From assembly GCA_025359965.1 (NCBI GenBank), contig JANYDC010000069.1:1-60883 (forward strand): a stretch of DNA of 60,883 bases, written 5' to 3'. Source of the DNA: Pedosphaera sp. Its GTDB lineage: Bacteria; Verrucomicrobiota; Verrucomicrobiia; Limisphaerales; SXQI01. Shown here piece after piece: positions 1 to 8,575 of the stretch. Position 1 is the stretch's first letter. Each line of letters starts with the position of its first letter. The notes beneath the pieces are model-generated. The model made no database searches. It saw nothing but the letters and a program-made list of their open reading frames with translations, and was not told where the DNA came from. Both the position numbers and the translations under genes were made by a program.

Positions 1-78
1 ATCCTTATCCGGGAGATTGGCGAGGATGTTGTTGCTGTTGGGTTTACGTTCGTCTAGGTCAATGATATTGGTGTACAT
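1..78 (-). CDS. Partial: N-terminus of a possible Crp/Fnr-type regulator
   Basis: An open reading frame starts at the ATG at 76-78 on the minus strand and runs off the left edge of the window, giving 26 residues. An in-frame TAA lies just upstream, so this ATG is the first possible start. The visible residues include the pattern N-I-L-A-N-L-P (about residues 17-23), which resembles the N-LLA-LP opening common to Crp/Fnr-family cyclic-nucleotide-binding regulators. That assignment is an inference from very few residues. Two palindromes lie 28-62 bp upstream, which would fit autoregulation. A diverged copy of the start region occurs near 24.0 kb. The rest of the protein is outside the window, so neither its length nor its DNA-binding domain can be checked. 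Confidence 0.45.
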   Translation of the reverse strand, partial: MYTNIIDLDERKPNSNNILANLPDKD

Positions 79-161
79 ATTCCCGTGATCTTAAAACACT
101 CCATAGGACACAGAGTGTCCGACCCTCAAAATATTTTGAGATTATTTTCGACCACGGAAAG
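60..161. repeat. Diverged intergenic repeat, copy A
   Basis: This stretch aligns by eye with 24007-24116: both begin CAATGATA-TGG, share GTGT-CGACCCTCAAAA in the middle and end GACCACGGAA. Copy A covers the first few codons of the minus-strand gene at 1-78 and its upstream region. Both copies keep a short dyad at the same place although its sequence differs. The remaining gap up to 404 holds only a weak plus-strand reading frame (85-378, GTG start) with no recognisable family. I do not call it a gene. Confidence 0.6.
106..140. promoter_or_regulatory. Two adjacent palindromes upstream of the gene at 1-78
   Basis: GGACAC-AGA-GTGTCC (106-120) is a perfect 6-bp dyad with a 3-base centre. CTCAAAATATTTTGAG (125-140) is a perfect 16-bp palindrome. 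They sit 28-62 bp upstream of the minus-strand start at 78, in a position suited to an operator or promoter-proximal hairpin. The first dyad has a counterpart in repeat copy B (GAACA-GGG-TGTTC, 24053-24065), where a G-C pair is replaced by A-T, so the pairing is kept. The second palindrome is not kept in copy B. Confidence 0.4.
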
Positions 162-404
162 CTGCCATTTAAAGGGCGCGGCGCATGGCGGCCCGTCCTC
201 CCTGCCTTCACGCCGTTACCATCTCAAAGTCGACGTCGACGCCAAGGAACGTCTCAAATCCGATTGGAACTCGACACTGGGCGACGCCGAGTTGGTTGGC
301 CAAACCATCATCGAATCCAAATGGCCCACCGGCTACGGCGAGATGACCACGGTGAAGACAAGCCGAGTGAAGCAATGAAATCCTGCTTATCTTAGAACAC
401 GAAA

Positions 405-1223
405 TTAAGGGTTTAGAGGAATTCGTGCGGTGCCGTGCCCGCTCAGCCATGCATGGTCGATGTTAGTAGTAAAACTTATTACCGTAACGGGATTGGGGGT
501 GATCATTACTGAAGTCTGCCAAGAATGAATTTCAGCGTGACCATCCATAAATCCAAATCCTGCGCCAAAATCGTGATATGTCGCGGGCCAGTCAAAGATC
601 CTTATCGGTTCACCGGGGCCCGTAAATGCGAATACGGGATCATTGATGCTATCGGAGGCTTCGTCAAGAATCGCCCAAAGATCTGAAGGCTTGGGGTTAA
701 CTACATCACTGAGTCTTCCGTAACTGTAAAATGATTTGTAAGATAACCATGGGCTAATAGCAGCTTTTTTAAAACCGGGATCCATCGTACCTACGGAGGC
801 ATTCATCGATACGCTGCGCAATGCCTTCCAACTTCGTGTTCCGGACGTAAATAATTTGTTTTCAGCAGGGCATTTAAAGGGCGCTGCTTTACCCCCCAAA
901 TAAGGTGCCAGCGCACAATACGACGGCGAGGTGAGAAACATCGAATTGGTTGCCTCAGGAAAGTTGTTCACATTCCCTGAGACCCATCCTCTGCTCGCAT
1001 AAATATTACTTGGAGGAAACCAGCCGTCATTTTCATTAGCATAAAGAAGAAATGCCTGCATGAGTAGTCGCTTGTTATTCAGGCAGCCTGCACTCAGGAC
1101 ACTCGCGTGGGATTTGCCAATGGCTGGGACAATTGACAAAACCAGAAGGCTGGTCAATGCAACGATGGCCAGCAAATCCAGTCGAGTGAACCCACTTGCT
1201 TGATTTTGTTTGTGATGGCTCAT
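405..1223 (-). CDS. Type II secretion prepilin-like protein (H-X9-DG family)
   Basis: This 272-residue protein has a short basic leader (residues 1-11), then a prepilin-like site GFTRLDLLAIVAL and a hydrophobic helix to about residue 36. Canonical prepilins have GFTLIE; here the +5 Glu is replaced by Asp. The C-terminal part has His, nine residues, then Asp-Gly followed by H-A-E, the H-X9-DG signature of a large paralogous family in Verrucomicrobia and Planctomycetes. Such proteins are exported as pseudopilins or surface proteins; their roles are mostly unknown. It sits 9 bp downstream of the stop of the beta-propeller gene at 1233-4298 and is probably co-transcribed with it. The ATG at 1223 is the only start that places the leader correctly. 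Confidence 0.8.
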   Translation of the reverse strand: MSHHKQNQASGFTRLDLLAIVALTSLLVLSIVPAIGKSHASVLSAGCLNNKRLLMQAFLLYANENDGWFPPSNIYASRGWVSGNVNNFPEATNSMFLTSPSYCALAPYLGGKAAPFKCPAENKLFTSGTRSWKALRSVSMNASVGTMDPGFKKAAISPWLSYKSFYSYGRLSDVVNPKPSDLWAILDEASDSINDPVFAFTGPGEPIRIFDWPATYHDFGAGFGFMDGHAEIHSWQTSVMITPNPVTVISFTTNIDHAWLSGHGTARIPLNP

Positions 1224-1232
1224 AGAGAATGC

Positions 1233-4200
1233 TTAAGGCTTGGCAACAAGTCGAAAAAATGAGCTTCCCCCCTCTTCGAATGCTTCAAATCTCCAATCGT
1301 TTGGGCCAGGACCCTGGCGAAGGGGGTTGCTTATGGTCGTCCAAACTGTCGGCAAGAAAGTGGGCGAACGTTCAAGGGACCAATTTTGCCCGGGCGGGAC
1401 CGACCAAGTTAAAATAAGCGAGGTCGGGTTGGTGGAGACCGCAAAATTAAGTCCTAATCGCGATTGAGCGCTTTTAGGATCTGTTCCAGTTTTCCACTCA
1501 AGCAGATTGCTGGCTCCGTCACCATCGGCATCACCTGCACCATCTTCCCCGAGATTGCCAAAATTAGCCATTTCCCAATCATCGGGAAGCCCGTCCTTAT
1601 CGCTATCCGACCCCTCGGCCGCAGCCAGAAAGGCAAAAAGATTTATCGGCGTATTCTCCATGCTTTCTGTTGAAATGAAATCGCCCGCCACCATGAAGTT
1701 GCCATCGTCGGAAATTGTGGGAGTCAAACCACCCAGCAGATCATGATTGCTGGATGTTTGCTGGGTTATTTTTAAGAGCTTGTTCCCCCGAATATTCCGC
1801 AGATACAAATCAAATTGGCGAGGACTGGGCAAACTTCGGCGAAACGCCACCCATGAGCCATCCTGACTGGCACAGGGCCAGAGACAATCGCCGTCCAAAT
1901 TTCTTCCGTCCTCAGTCTGACTCACCCAAACTGGGGCATTGGTGGTCGTGATGTCTTCGACATAAACATCCAAATTCGTGTTTAAATCTTCCGGCACCAA
2001 CGCCTCAGCGGTCGTAAAAATCAACCATCGACCATCCCGGGTCAATTGCAGACGTTGACCAGTTTTGTCAAATCCCGGAACCACAGTGGAAGGAAAGGAA
2101 CCGGATGTCCCGGCAAGGTTCGTCCAAAGTATCGCAGAGATTGTGGTCACATTGTTGGTGACTTGGCCGCGGCCAGCCACAGTCATACCATTCGCACTGG
2201 CGAGTGGGTAGCTTTGCGTCTCCAAAATCGCCTCCGTTTTGCCTTGAGCCAAGTCGGCACGAAAAATGGTTCGGGATCGAGTGGTTGAAGATCCAGTATA
2301 ACCAGCATAAGTAACAATCGGGCCAGAAGTCACACTTAGCGTCTCAAAGGCGAAACTGGGTGAAAGGCCATTACTGGCGACCAACCAGACGCCTTCCGTC
2401 TGCAAATCCTGAACGAACAGTGCGGGAACTGTCGATGCGTCTCCTTCGATCATGTCGTGAATAGAAGAAGAGAACCCAGCATACCGACCGTCTGGACTTA
2501 GGTAAGGAGCCCAACGAACAAGCGCAGGCGTTTGAACCACGGGCACACTAAATTTTCCGGTCAGTTTGCGCGTTGTGCCAGCCACAATATCCCGCAGAAA
2601 GACGTCCGGCCATCCGTTGGTATCATTCACAACCAAGTTTGTGGCCGAACTGATGAAGAGCACCTTTCGTCCATCAGTCGAGAGACATCCGCTCTGGTGC
2701 TGGCCCGAAGCAGGCTGGCCATCTATGCCGACGGTCACTAAAATATTCGAACCAACGAGACTGTCATAAACAAAAAAGTCACCCCAACCGTTGGTGTCAC
2801 TGCCAGTCAAGTTGGAGGCCATACTGCTGTATAAAACAAACCGACCATCGGCACTCAGGGACAACGGCAAGGTCATGACTGGGGCGTCTCCTCCCAAGTA
2901 CATGGGACCCGATTCGAGGACAAGTAAGGGATGATCTCCATCTTCGCCAGATGTCCTGATTTCGATGCGACCTTGACGGTTGGTTTCGTACACAGCGAAA
3001 GAGCCATCTGTGCTGAAAACCACTTCACCCGGGCTTTCAAAATCGCGCACAAGAACCTCACCGGACCCAACGGTCACGTTAGTAGTGTTGGAAGTGAGGG
3101 TAGCGCGGCTTCTAAACAGGGCATTTCCCTGCCATTTATGGTGAACAATCGGGCCAACAGCCAAATTATTGCTCAAAAATGTGGAGGATTGATCAGACCT
3201 CCGGTAAAGCCACAGGCCTGTTTTGTCCCTGAACTGAAATGTGAGCCACTCGGCATCGGAACTCATTTGAAAATCAATCAAGGTGCTGAAACTCCGGCTA
3301 GGTAGAATCAGCTTGATGGATTCCGATTCCGTCAAGTTGCGCCAAGCCACTACAGGTGCGGTGTTACGAAAACCCAAACTACTAAAACTGACTGTGAATC
3401 CGTTCGCACTGAAGAAAGCTTGGTGGACATCGTAGCCAGATGTCCCAAGAGGGAAAATGCTGGCTAACATGTTGGTTTGTTCCGGCACGTCGCGTACATA
3501 GAGGCGTTGCAAAACCTGCTGAGTAGTTGCGAAATCGGCATTTAAGCGCGGGGAACCGCTAATGAATGCCACTCTCCGCCCTGAATCACTAACCCCCACA
3601 ATCTGTGGAGATTCCCCCATTACGGGCAGAGAGGAGTTTAAGCGGTCGAAGGCAGTGGAGTTCCCAAGATAGTCCACAGTGATTGCCTCAGTCTTTTGAA
3701 GAATCAAATTGCGGATGAAAATATCGGGCAGCCCGTTGGTATCCATTATTCCCGCAACCGGATTGCCGGTGCTAAGGAACACGACAAATCTGAAGTCTGG
3801 CGTCGGCCACGGATTAGAGGCCGATCCATTTGCAACTGATCCATCCGGATTTCCACTGACCAGAAAAGTCGTGCCCGCCACCAAATCCCGCGCAAACACA
3901 TCCCTTTGGCTATTGGTATCGTTGGGAATCAGGTTTGAGGCCGCGCTGGTGAACACCACCCAGCGGCCGTCTTGGGAGATGGAAACTTCATCGCAATCGG
4001 CGTTGGCTCCATTGGTGCCGGTGATATTGACAGAGACGAGTTGCACCAGATCAGTTTGTCGGTCTTTGACAAAGACATCCCAGACGCTGGCGTTGTGGCG
4101 GTTGGTGACCAAGCCATCGGCTTTGCTAAGAAAAGCCACCCACCGCCCAGTGCCGCTCATGCCGGCGAGGACTGCTTCCACAGGTTGATCCGCGGCAGGA

Positions 4201-4298
4201 ATCAGTGCGCGGGTGAGTAATTCGGAGGAGGCTGCTTTGACCGAAAAAGCAGAGATACACAATAAGGCGGCAAAGACTAGGAGTTGCCTTAGTTTCAT
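1233..4298 (-). CDS. Secreted PD40/TolB-type beta-propeller protein with TSP3-like C-terminus
   Basis: I place the start at the ATG at 4298, giving 1021 residues beginning with a clear signal peptide (basic MKLRQ, hydrophobic core, cleavage near VKA-AS). A second ATG lies five codons upstream at 4313, across a short AT dinucleotide run. The longer open frame to 4670 runs into the neighbouring gene and has non-protein-like composition. The body is built from many blades of the type S-DGR-VVF-S-A-NLV-NDTN---DVF-RD, the PD40/TolB beta-propeller pattern. The last 130 residues hold calcium-binding-like DSDKDGLPDDWE and DADGDGASN segments, followed by a beta domain ending FFRL. The same ending is found on the protein at 21516-23828. 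It is probably extracellular or surface-attached; its ligand is unknown. Confidence 0.8.
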   Translation of the reverse strand: MKLRQLLVFAALLCISAFSVKAASSELLTRALIPAADQPVEAVLAGMSGTGRWVAFLSKADGLVTNRHNASVWDVFVKDRQTDLVQLVSVNITGTNGANADCDEVSISQDGRWVVFTSAASNLIPNDTNSQRDVFARDLVAGTTFLVSGNPDGSVANGSASNPWPTPDFRFVVFLSTGNPVAGIMDTNGLPDIFIRNLILQKTEAITVDYLGNSTAFDRLNSSLPVMGESPQIVGVSDSGRRVAFISGSPRLNADFATTQQVLQRLYVRDVPEQTNMLASIFPLGTSGYDVHQAFFSANGFTVSFSSLGFRNTAPVVAWRNLTESESIKLILPSRSFSTLIDFQMSSDAEWLTFQFRDKTGLWLYRRSDQSSTFLSNNLAVGPIVHHKWQGNALFRSRATLTSNTTNVTVGSGEVLVRDFESPGEVVFSTDGSFAVYETNRQGRIEIRTSGEDGDHPLLVLESGPMYLGGDAPVMTLPLSLSADGRFVLYSSMASNLTGSDTNGWGDFFVYDSLVGSNILVTVGIDGQPASGQHQSGCLSTDGRKVLFISSATNLVVNDTNGWPDVFLRDIVAGTTRKLTGKFSVPVVQTPALVRWAPYLSPDGRYAGFSSSIHDMIEGDASTVPALFVQDLQTEGVWLVASNGLSPSFAFETLSVTSGPIVTYAGYTGSSTTRSRTIFRADLAQGKTEAILETQSYPLASANGMTVAGRGQVTNNVTTISAILWTNLAGTSGSFPSTVVPGFDKTGQRLQLTRDGRWLIFTTAEALVPEDLNTNLDVYVEDITTTNAPVWVSQTEDGRNLDGDCLWPCASQDGSWVAFRRSLPSPRQFDLYLRNIRGNKLLKITQQTSSNHDLLGGLTPTISDDGNFMVAGDFISTESMENTPINLFAFLAAAEGSDSDKDGLPDDWEMANFGNLGEDGAGDADGDGASNLLEWKTGTDPKSAQSRLGLNFAVSTNPTSLILTWSVPPGQNWSLERSPTFLPTVWTTISNPLRQGPGPNDWRFEAFEEGGSSFFRLVAKP

Positions 4299-4471
4299 AT
4301 ATATATATGACATCAGTTTGGACTGACTAAAGTCAAGCGCACAGTGTTGGAAGGGAGCGGGGTTTTGGCGGGCATTTGCCACGTGAAACACCGGCGCGAT
4401 CAAGCACGTTTTTCGTTGTGTGTGCTGTGGCTGATTCCGCTTGGCGTGGAGCCCAACCGCGTCACGTGCAC

Positions 4472-7400
4472 CTATTTCCCAAGAGCGATCAAGTATTTCA
4501 GGAGATCGAGCCTCTCTTGATGGGAGAGCGTGTCGGTCAGGCCGTCGGGCATGATGGTGCCGGCGTCGGTGCGTTGTTGGATGTTCGATTTTAGCAGGCG
4601 GGTTTCGGTTCCGTCCACGCCACGGAGTTTCAATTCGGTGCGGGTTTCGGAGGCTTTGAAACCAGACCATTGGGTGCCGTCCTTCAGGGTGATTTCCGTC
4701 AGAAGAAAACCTTCCTTGACCTGGCGTTTGGGCCAGAGAACCGATTCAACAATCATCTCCGGAGTCATGGCGCGGCTGATGGAGCTGAGGTCCGGGCCGA
4801 GGGGGTGCTCGGGACCATCGCTCCCAATGCGGTGACACGAGAGGCAGGACATCTCGCCATTGCGGATCAATCGCGCGCCAGAAGCGGCATCGCCTGAGGC
4901 CAAGGCCTCCGAAACCAGGTGTTTGACGACGGCTTCGCTGTACTCAGTCTGGCTGCCGGTTAGTTGGGCCGCTTTTCTCAAGGCCTGTAGCAATGCTGGA
5001 TGGTCAAGGCCGGACTGGGCCATCCATTGGAGGGCTGCCTTGGCAGAGGCAACGGAGGGAGGTGTGGCGGTGATGGCTTCGGTGAGAAGAGAGGCTCCGT
5101 TTTTGATATTCTGGAATGGTGCAAGGACCACGCCTGCCTCGGGCGGAGTCTTGGCGGAAAGTAAGACTTGGGCGGCTTCGTGCGCGGTGGCTTTGGCATC
5201 GACTCGGGCGAGAGCGGTAAGGGCGGCGAGACGGACTTGGGTATTGGTATCACGTGTGAGCGGCACGATCTCGGACCAAGCCTCCCTGCCCTTTAGTTTG
5301 GCCAGCGTCACGATGGCAGCCTGGCGTTCTTCAGGGACGGTGGTGCCGGTGACCATCTGTTTTATGCGGGATAACTGGCTAAAATCGTTGTTCCACGCGG
5401 CAGCCAGTTTGCACCCGGCGATGCGGGCGCGGGCCGAGTTGCTTTGCAGCAGTTGACCAACGACTGCGGCATCGGCGCGATCCATGTTGCGCTCGGCCAC
5501 AGTCACTATGGCATTAAGGACGGGCTCGGCGTCAGGGGCTTCGCGGAGGGCAAGTTTCAGGTCAGTCGCGGTGCCGAACTCAACGAGAACAGCCAGGAGT
5601 TTTTCACGCGAAGGACCGGTTGCTTTTCCGCTCTTGAGAATGCCGCGCATGCGATCAACCACGTTGGTGTCGCCCGCAGTGGAAAGAACGCGTGCGAGTG
5701 CATCATAACGATCCCCAAAATCAAGTTTTCCAGAGGCCAAATCCTCACGCCATTGCGGAGCGAGTTGGTGAATGCAGAGGGTCAGAGAATGTTCTATAGA
5801 GGGGTCCATGGGGGAATCGAGCACGAGAGTGGCAAGCTTCATGGCTTCACTGGTCGGCACAGTGCTGGCGGCAACGACGGCTTCCATGCGCACGCGGGGA
5901 TGGGTGTCGTTGATGGATTGGCTCAGGTAGGACAAGGGATCAGGTAGACGAGCAGACCAGAGGCCGACCAAATGGGCACCCCAGGCGCGCCAGCGGAAAT
6001 CATCGGATTTTAGAAAGCGATCAATATAGCGCGCGTCGCTGATTTCATGGGCGGTAAGGACTCCACTCAATTCGTAAAGGAAAGCTTCTGAATCAACCGC
6101 CGGATTCACTTGGTGTTTCATGGCGGACAGGACGGTCGTGGCCTCTTTGCGGTAAAGGAGGAATTTGGCTTGGTCGCGGTTCCAACGTTCGGGAGAGTGA
6201 AGCTGTTGGATCAACTCGGACGCGCTCATGGTTTCCAGCTTGGGACGCACCAAGAGCTTGCGGTCATTGGCGGTCATGCGCCAGATGCGGCCGTGGGAGC
6301 GGTCACGGCGGGGATCGCGGTAGCTGGCCTGGTAATGGCCGATGACGGGGTTGAACCAATCACAGATGTAGATGGCCCCATCGGGTCCGACGCGAGTTTC
6401 CAAAGGGCGGAACTCAGGGCTGGAGCTTGAAACGAGATCGCCGAGATCTTCACTGGCGAAACCGGCCCCGTCATCGCGCAACCGGTAAAGACCTATCTGG
6501 CTTGTGAAGTAGATGCTCTTCAATAGGACGCCTTGCAGATCGTCTGGCAAATGACTGCTGCCGAGAAACTCGGGCTCGGTGCATTTTCCTTTGGAGCGGG
6601 CAAAACCGTCGCCAAGACTCAAGGGATGGAGCGTCGGGATCAGCCCCGGCGTGGTGTGCCAGACGGAGAAATCGGCCCCGCTGGCATGGAAGACCTGGCC
6701 GTGATCATCGAAGGTTGCACCCCAACAGTTCAATCCAGCCGCATTTTCGTTCAGATAACTTTCGAGCTTGAGCGTGCGCGGATCGAGACGCCAAATGCCA
6801 CTGCGATTCAACTCCACGATTCCGGTGGCCGTCTCAACATAGGACCAGATGTGGTAGCCCTGGGTGAACCAGAGATGGCCGTCCGCACCCCACCGGATGG
6901 AGTTGATATTTTGATGGGAATCGCCCGTGCCGAAACCGCTCATCAAGATGGTTTTCTCGTCGGCACGTCCATCGCCATCAGTATCGCGCAGGTAAACGAG
7001 TTTTGTGCTTTCACAAACAAACACGCCATCGGGACCGAACTCCAACCCCATGGGCATTTTAAGACCTTCGGCGAAACGATAAGAGCGGTCGGCGCGTCCG
7101 TCCCCGTCGGTATCCTCCAACACCAGAATGAAATCGTTGGGTTTTTCGCCCGGTTGTAATTGGGGATAGGATGGCGCGCAAACCACCCAGAGCCGGCCGC
7201 GCTCGTCCCAACGCATTTGGATGGGGCGAATCACGCCGTTGGTCTCGCTGGCAAATAAATCGATGGAAAAACCATCGCGCAATTTGAGATGGGTTTTCTC
7301 TTCCTCGGGAGAAATGCCGGGCGGATCGGAGCGCGCAGGCTCGGCGGGCAAAGCGGCGGGCAGGGGCGTTCCACTGAGCAATGCGTGGATGGTGGCGTCT

Positions 7401-8320
7401 TGATGGTCCAAACGCGGCCGCCATTTCTTCAACTCCTCCTCAAAGCTGGGGCGTTCCTGCGGAATGCCCTTGGCGAAAGGCTGGGTGGTGCGATCACCAT
7501 AGGCAAAGGCCCAGTTCATGGGACGCCAGGTATCGAACCAGATTTGATTTTTCTCGGAGATGGCCACTCGTATCTGCTCCTGTACTTTTGGTGCCGGGTT
7601 CAGTCCCATGGCTTTTAGAAAAAATGGAGCGATTTCTTTTAGTCCGTTTGCATTGAGATGAACACCATCGCGCGTCAGGCGGGGGGAGTTGGGCGGGCGG
7701 TTGAGCAGCGGCGTGAATAAATCGATCAACACCAAATTGCGCCTCACGGCCAAGGCGCGAAGTTCGCGCACATAAGCTTGCAGCACTGTATTGCGGGAGG
7801 TTTGGTCAGGGATCAAAAGAGAGGCCGGAGTTTCGAAGGGCGGAGGAGTGATTAGCACCAGCCGTTTGGTTTGCTGACTCAATTCATCGAGCAGCTTTTC
7901 ATAAGCAAAGATGAAGTCCTGGGTGGTTTTGCCAGTCTGCAAGGCTTCCATTGACCCGTACCAAACTAAAACTGTGGTGGCATCAACCGCCGCAAGGTTT
8001 TCGCGCCATGAACCCCAGTTCTCCATGCGGTTCTGACGGTAGACTGTGTCGCCCTCCCAGCCCATGTGCCGAACCAAGGCCTGCTTGCCAGCGGATTGAA
8101 GGGCAGTGACGAGATAGGTTTCAACCCAGCTTTGGTCCTGTTCAATGACACTGTTCTCTGATCCCACCCAGACAAAGACTTCGTGATCGAGCGGCACGAA
8201 CACGCCCTTGTTGAACCCAGCCACCGGCGCTGCATTCGTCGACGGCCTACCAAATCGCGAAGGTGCGTCGGCAGCATGAAGGCAGGCAATCGACAAAAGG
8301 AGTGAGAGGATGGTTTTCAT
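4472..8320 (-). CDS. SGNH hydrolase / PVC-type dehydrogenase / HEAT / cytochrome c fusion
   Basis: From the ATG at 8320 this encodes 1282 residues with a signal peptide ending near LHA-AD. Domains in order: an SGNH/GDSL-type esterase-like region (about 30-260, with the DGVHLN block typical of the catalytic Asp and His); a PVC-type membrane-bound dehydrogenase propeller (about 370-790, with repeated DTDGDGRAD loops and ICDWFNPVIGHYQ); armadillo/HEAT-like helices (about 800-1130); and a C-terminal heme domain with CLSCH. The last three are a known combination in Planctomycetes and Verrucomicrobia, thought to act in periplasmic oxidation of sugars or related compounds. The N-terminal hydrolase may remove acyl groups from the same substrate; that is inference. 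The open frame extends to 8539, but only 8320 gives a sensible signal peptide. Confidence 0.85.
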   Translation of the reverse strand: MKTILSLLLSIACLHAADAPSRFGRPSTNAAPVAGFNKGVFVPLDHEVFVWVGSENSVIEQDQSWVETYLVTALQSAGKQALVRHMGWEGDTVYRQNRMENWGSWRENLAAVDATTVLVWYGSMEALQTGKTTQDFIFAYEKLLDELSQQTKRLVLITPPPFETPASLLIPDQTSRNTVLQAYVRELRALAVRRNLVLIDLFTPLLNRPPNSPRLTRDGVHLNANGLKEIAPFFLKAMGLNPAPKVQEQIRVAISEKNQIWFDTWRPMNWAFAYGDRTTQPFAKGIPQERPSFEEELKKWRPRLDHQDATIHALLSGTPLPAALPAEPARSDPPGISPEEEKTHLKLRDGFSIDLFASETNGVIRPIQMRWDERGRLWVVCAPSYPQLQPGEKPNDFILVLEDTDGDGRADRSYRFAEGLKMPMGLEFGPDGVFVCESTKLVYLRDTDGDGRADEKTILMSGFGTGDSHQNINSIRWGADGHLWFTQGYHIWSYVETATGIVELNRSGIWRLDPRTLKLESYLNENAAGLNCWGATFDDHGQVFHASGADFSVWHTTPGLIPTLHPLSLGDGFARSKGKCTEPEFLGSSHLPDDLQGVLLKSIYFTSQIGLYRLRDDGAGFASEDLGDLVSSSSPEFRPLETRVGPDGAIYICDWFNPVIGHYQASYRDPRRDRSHGRIWRMTANDRKLLVRPKLETMSASELIQQLHSPERWNRDQAKFLLYRKEATTVLSAMKHQVNPAVDSEAFLYELSGVLTAHEISDARYIDRFLKSDDFRWRAWGAHLVGLWSARLPDPLSYLSQSINDTHPRVRMEAVVAASTVPTSEAMKLATLVLDSPMDPSIEHSLTLCIHQLAPQWREDLASGKLDFGDRYDALARVLSTAGDTNVVDRMRGILKSGKATGPSREKLLAVLVEFGTATDLKLALREAPDAEPVLNAIVTVAERNMDRADAAVVGQLLQSNSARARIAGCKLAAAWNNDFSQLSRIKQMVTGTTVPEERQAAIVTLAKLKGREAWSEIVPLTRDTNTQVRLAALTALARVDAKATAHEAAQVLLSAKTPPEAGVVLAPFQNIKNGASLLTEAITATPPSVASAKAALQWMAQSGLDHPALLQALRKAAQLTGSQTEYSEAVVKHLVSEALASGDAASGARLIRNGEMSCLSCHRIGSDGPEHPLGPDLSSISRAMTPEMIVESVLWPKRQVKEGFLLTEITLKDGTQWSGFKASETRTELKLRGVDGTETRLLKSNIQQRTDAGTIMPDGLTDTLSHQERLDLLKYLIALGK

Positions 8321-8575
8321 GGGGCTGCCAAGGAATTTAGATGGGCAGCCCATTGCTGGCAAGAAAATGGGGAACATCGAGTTCAACCACCACTGGACAA
8401 GCTGACCGCCGCCGTTGCTGAAAGTGATTGAATCTTCACACCCTCTTTGTTGAATCGTAATTTCGATACTCGCCCTCATCGTATTGCGGCAACCCATTAG
8501 GCTTAATTGCTCGCCTGAGATTGACGCCTCAGAATCCATGGCATAGCGTCAAAATTTAGACCGAATTGAACATGG

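Noticed and set aside
85..378. Plus-strand frame of 97 residues near the left edge
   Set aside because: GTG start inside the promoter region of the minus-strand gene and across a repeat; the C-terminal 50 residues look protein-like, but no family is recognisable. At most a remnant.
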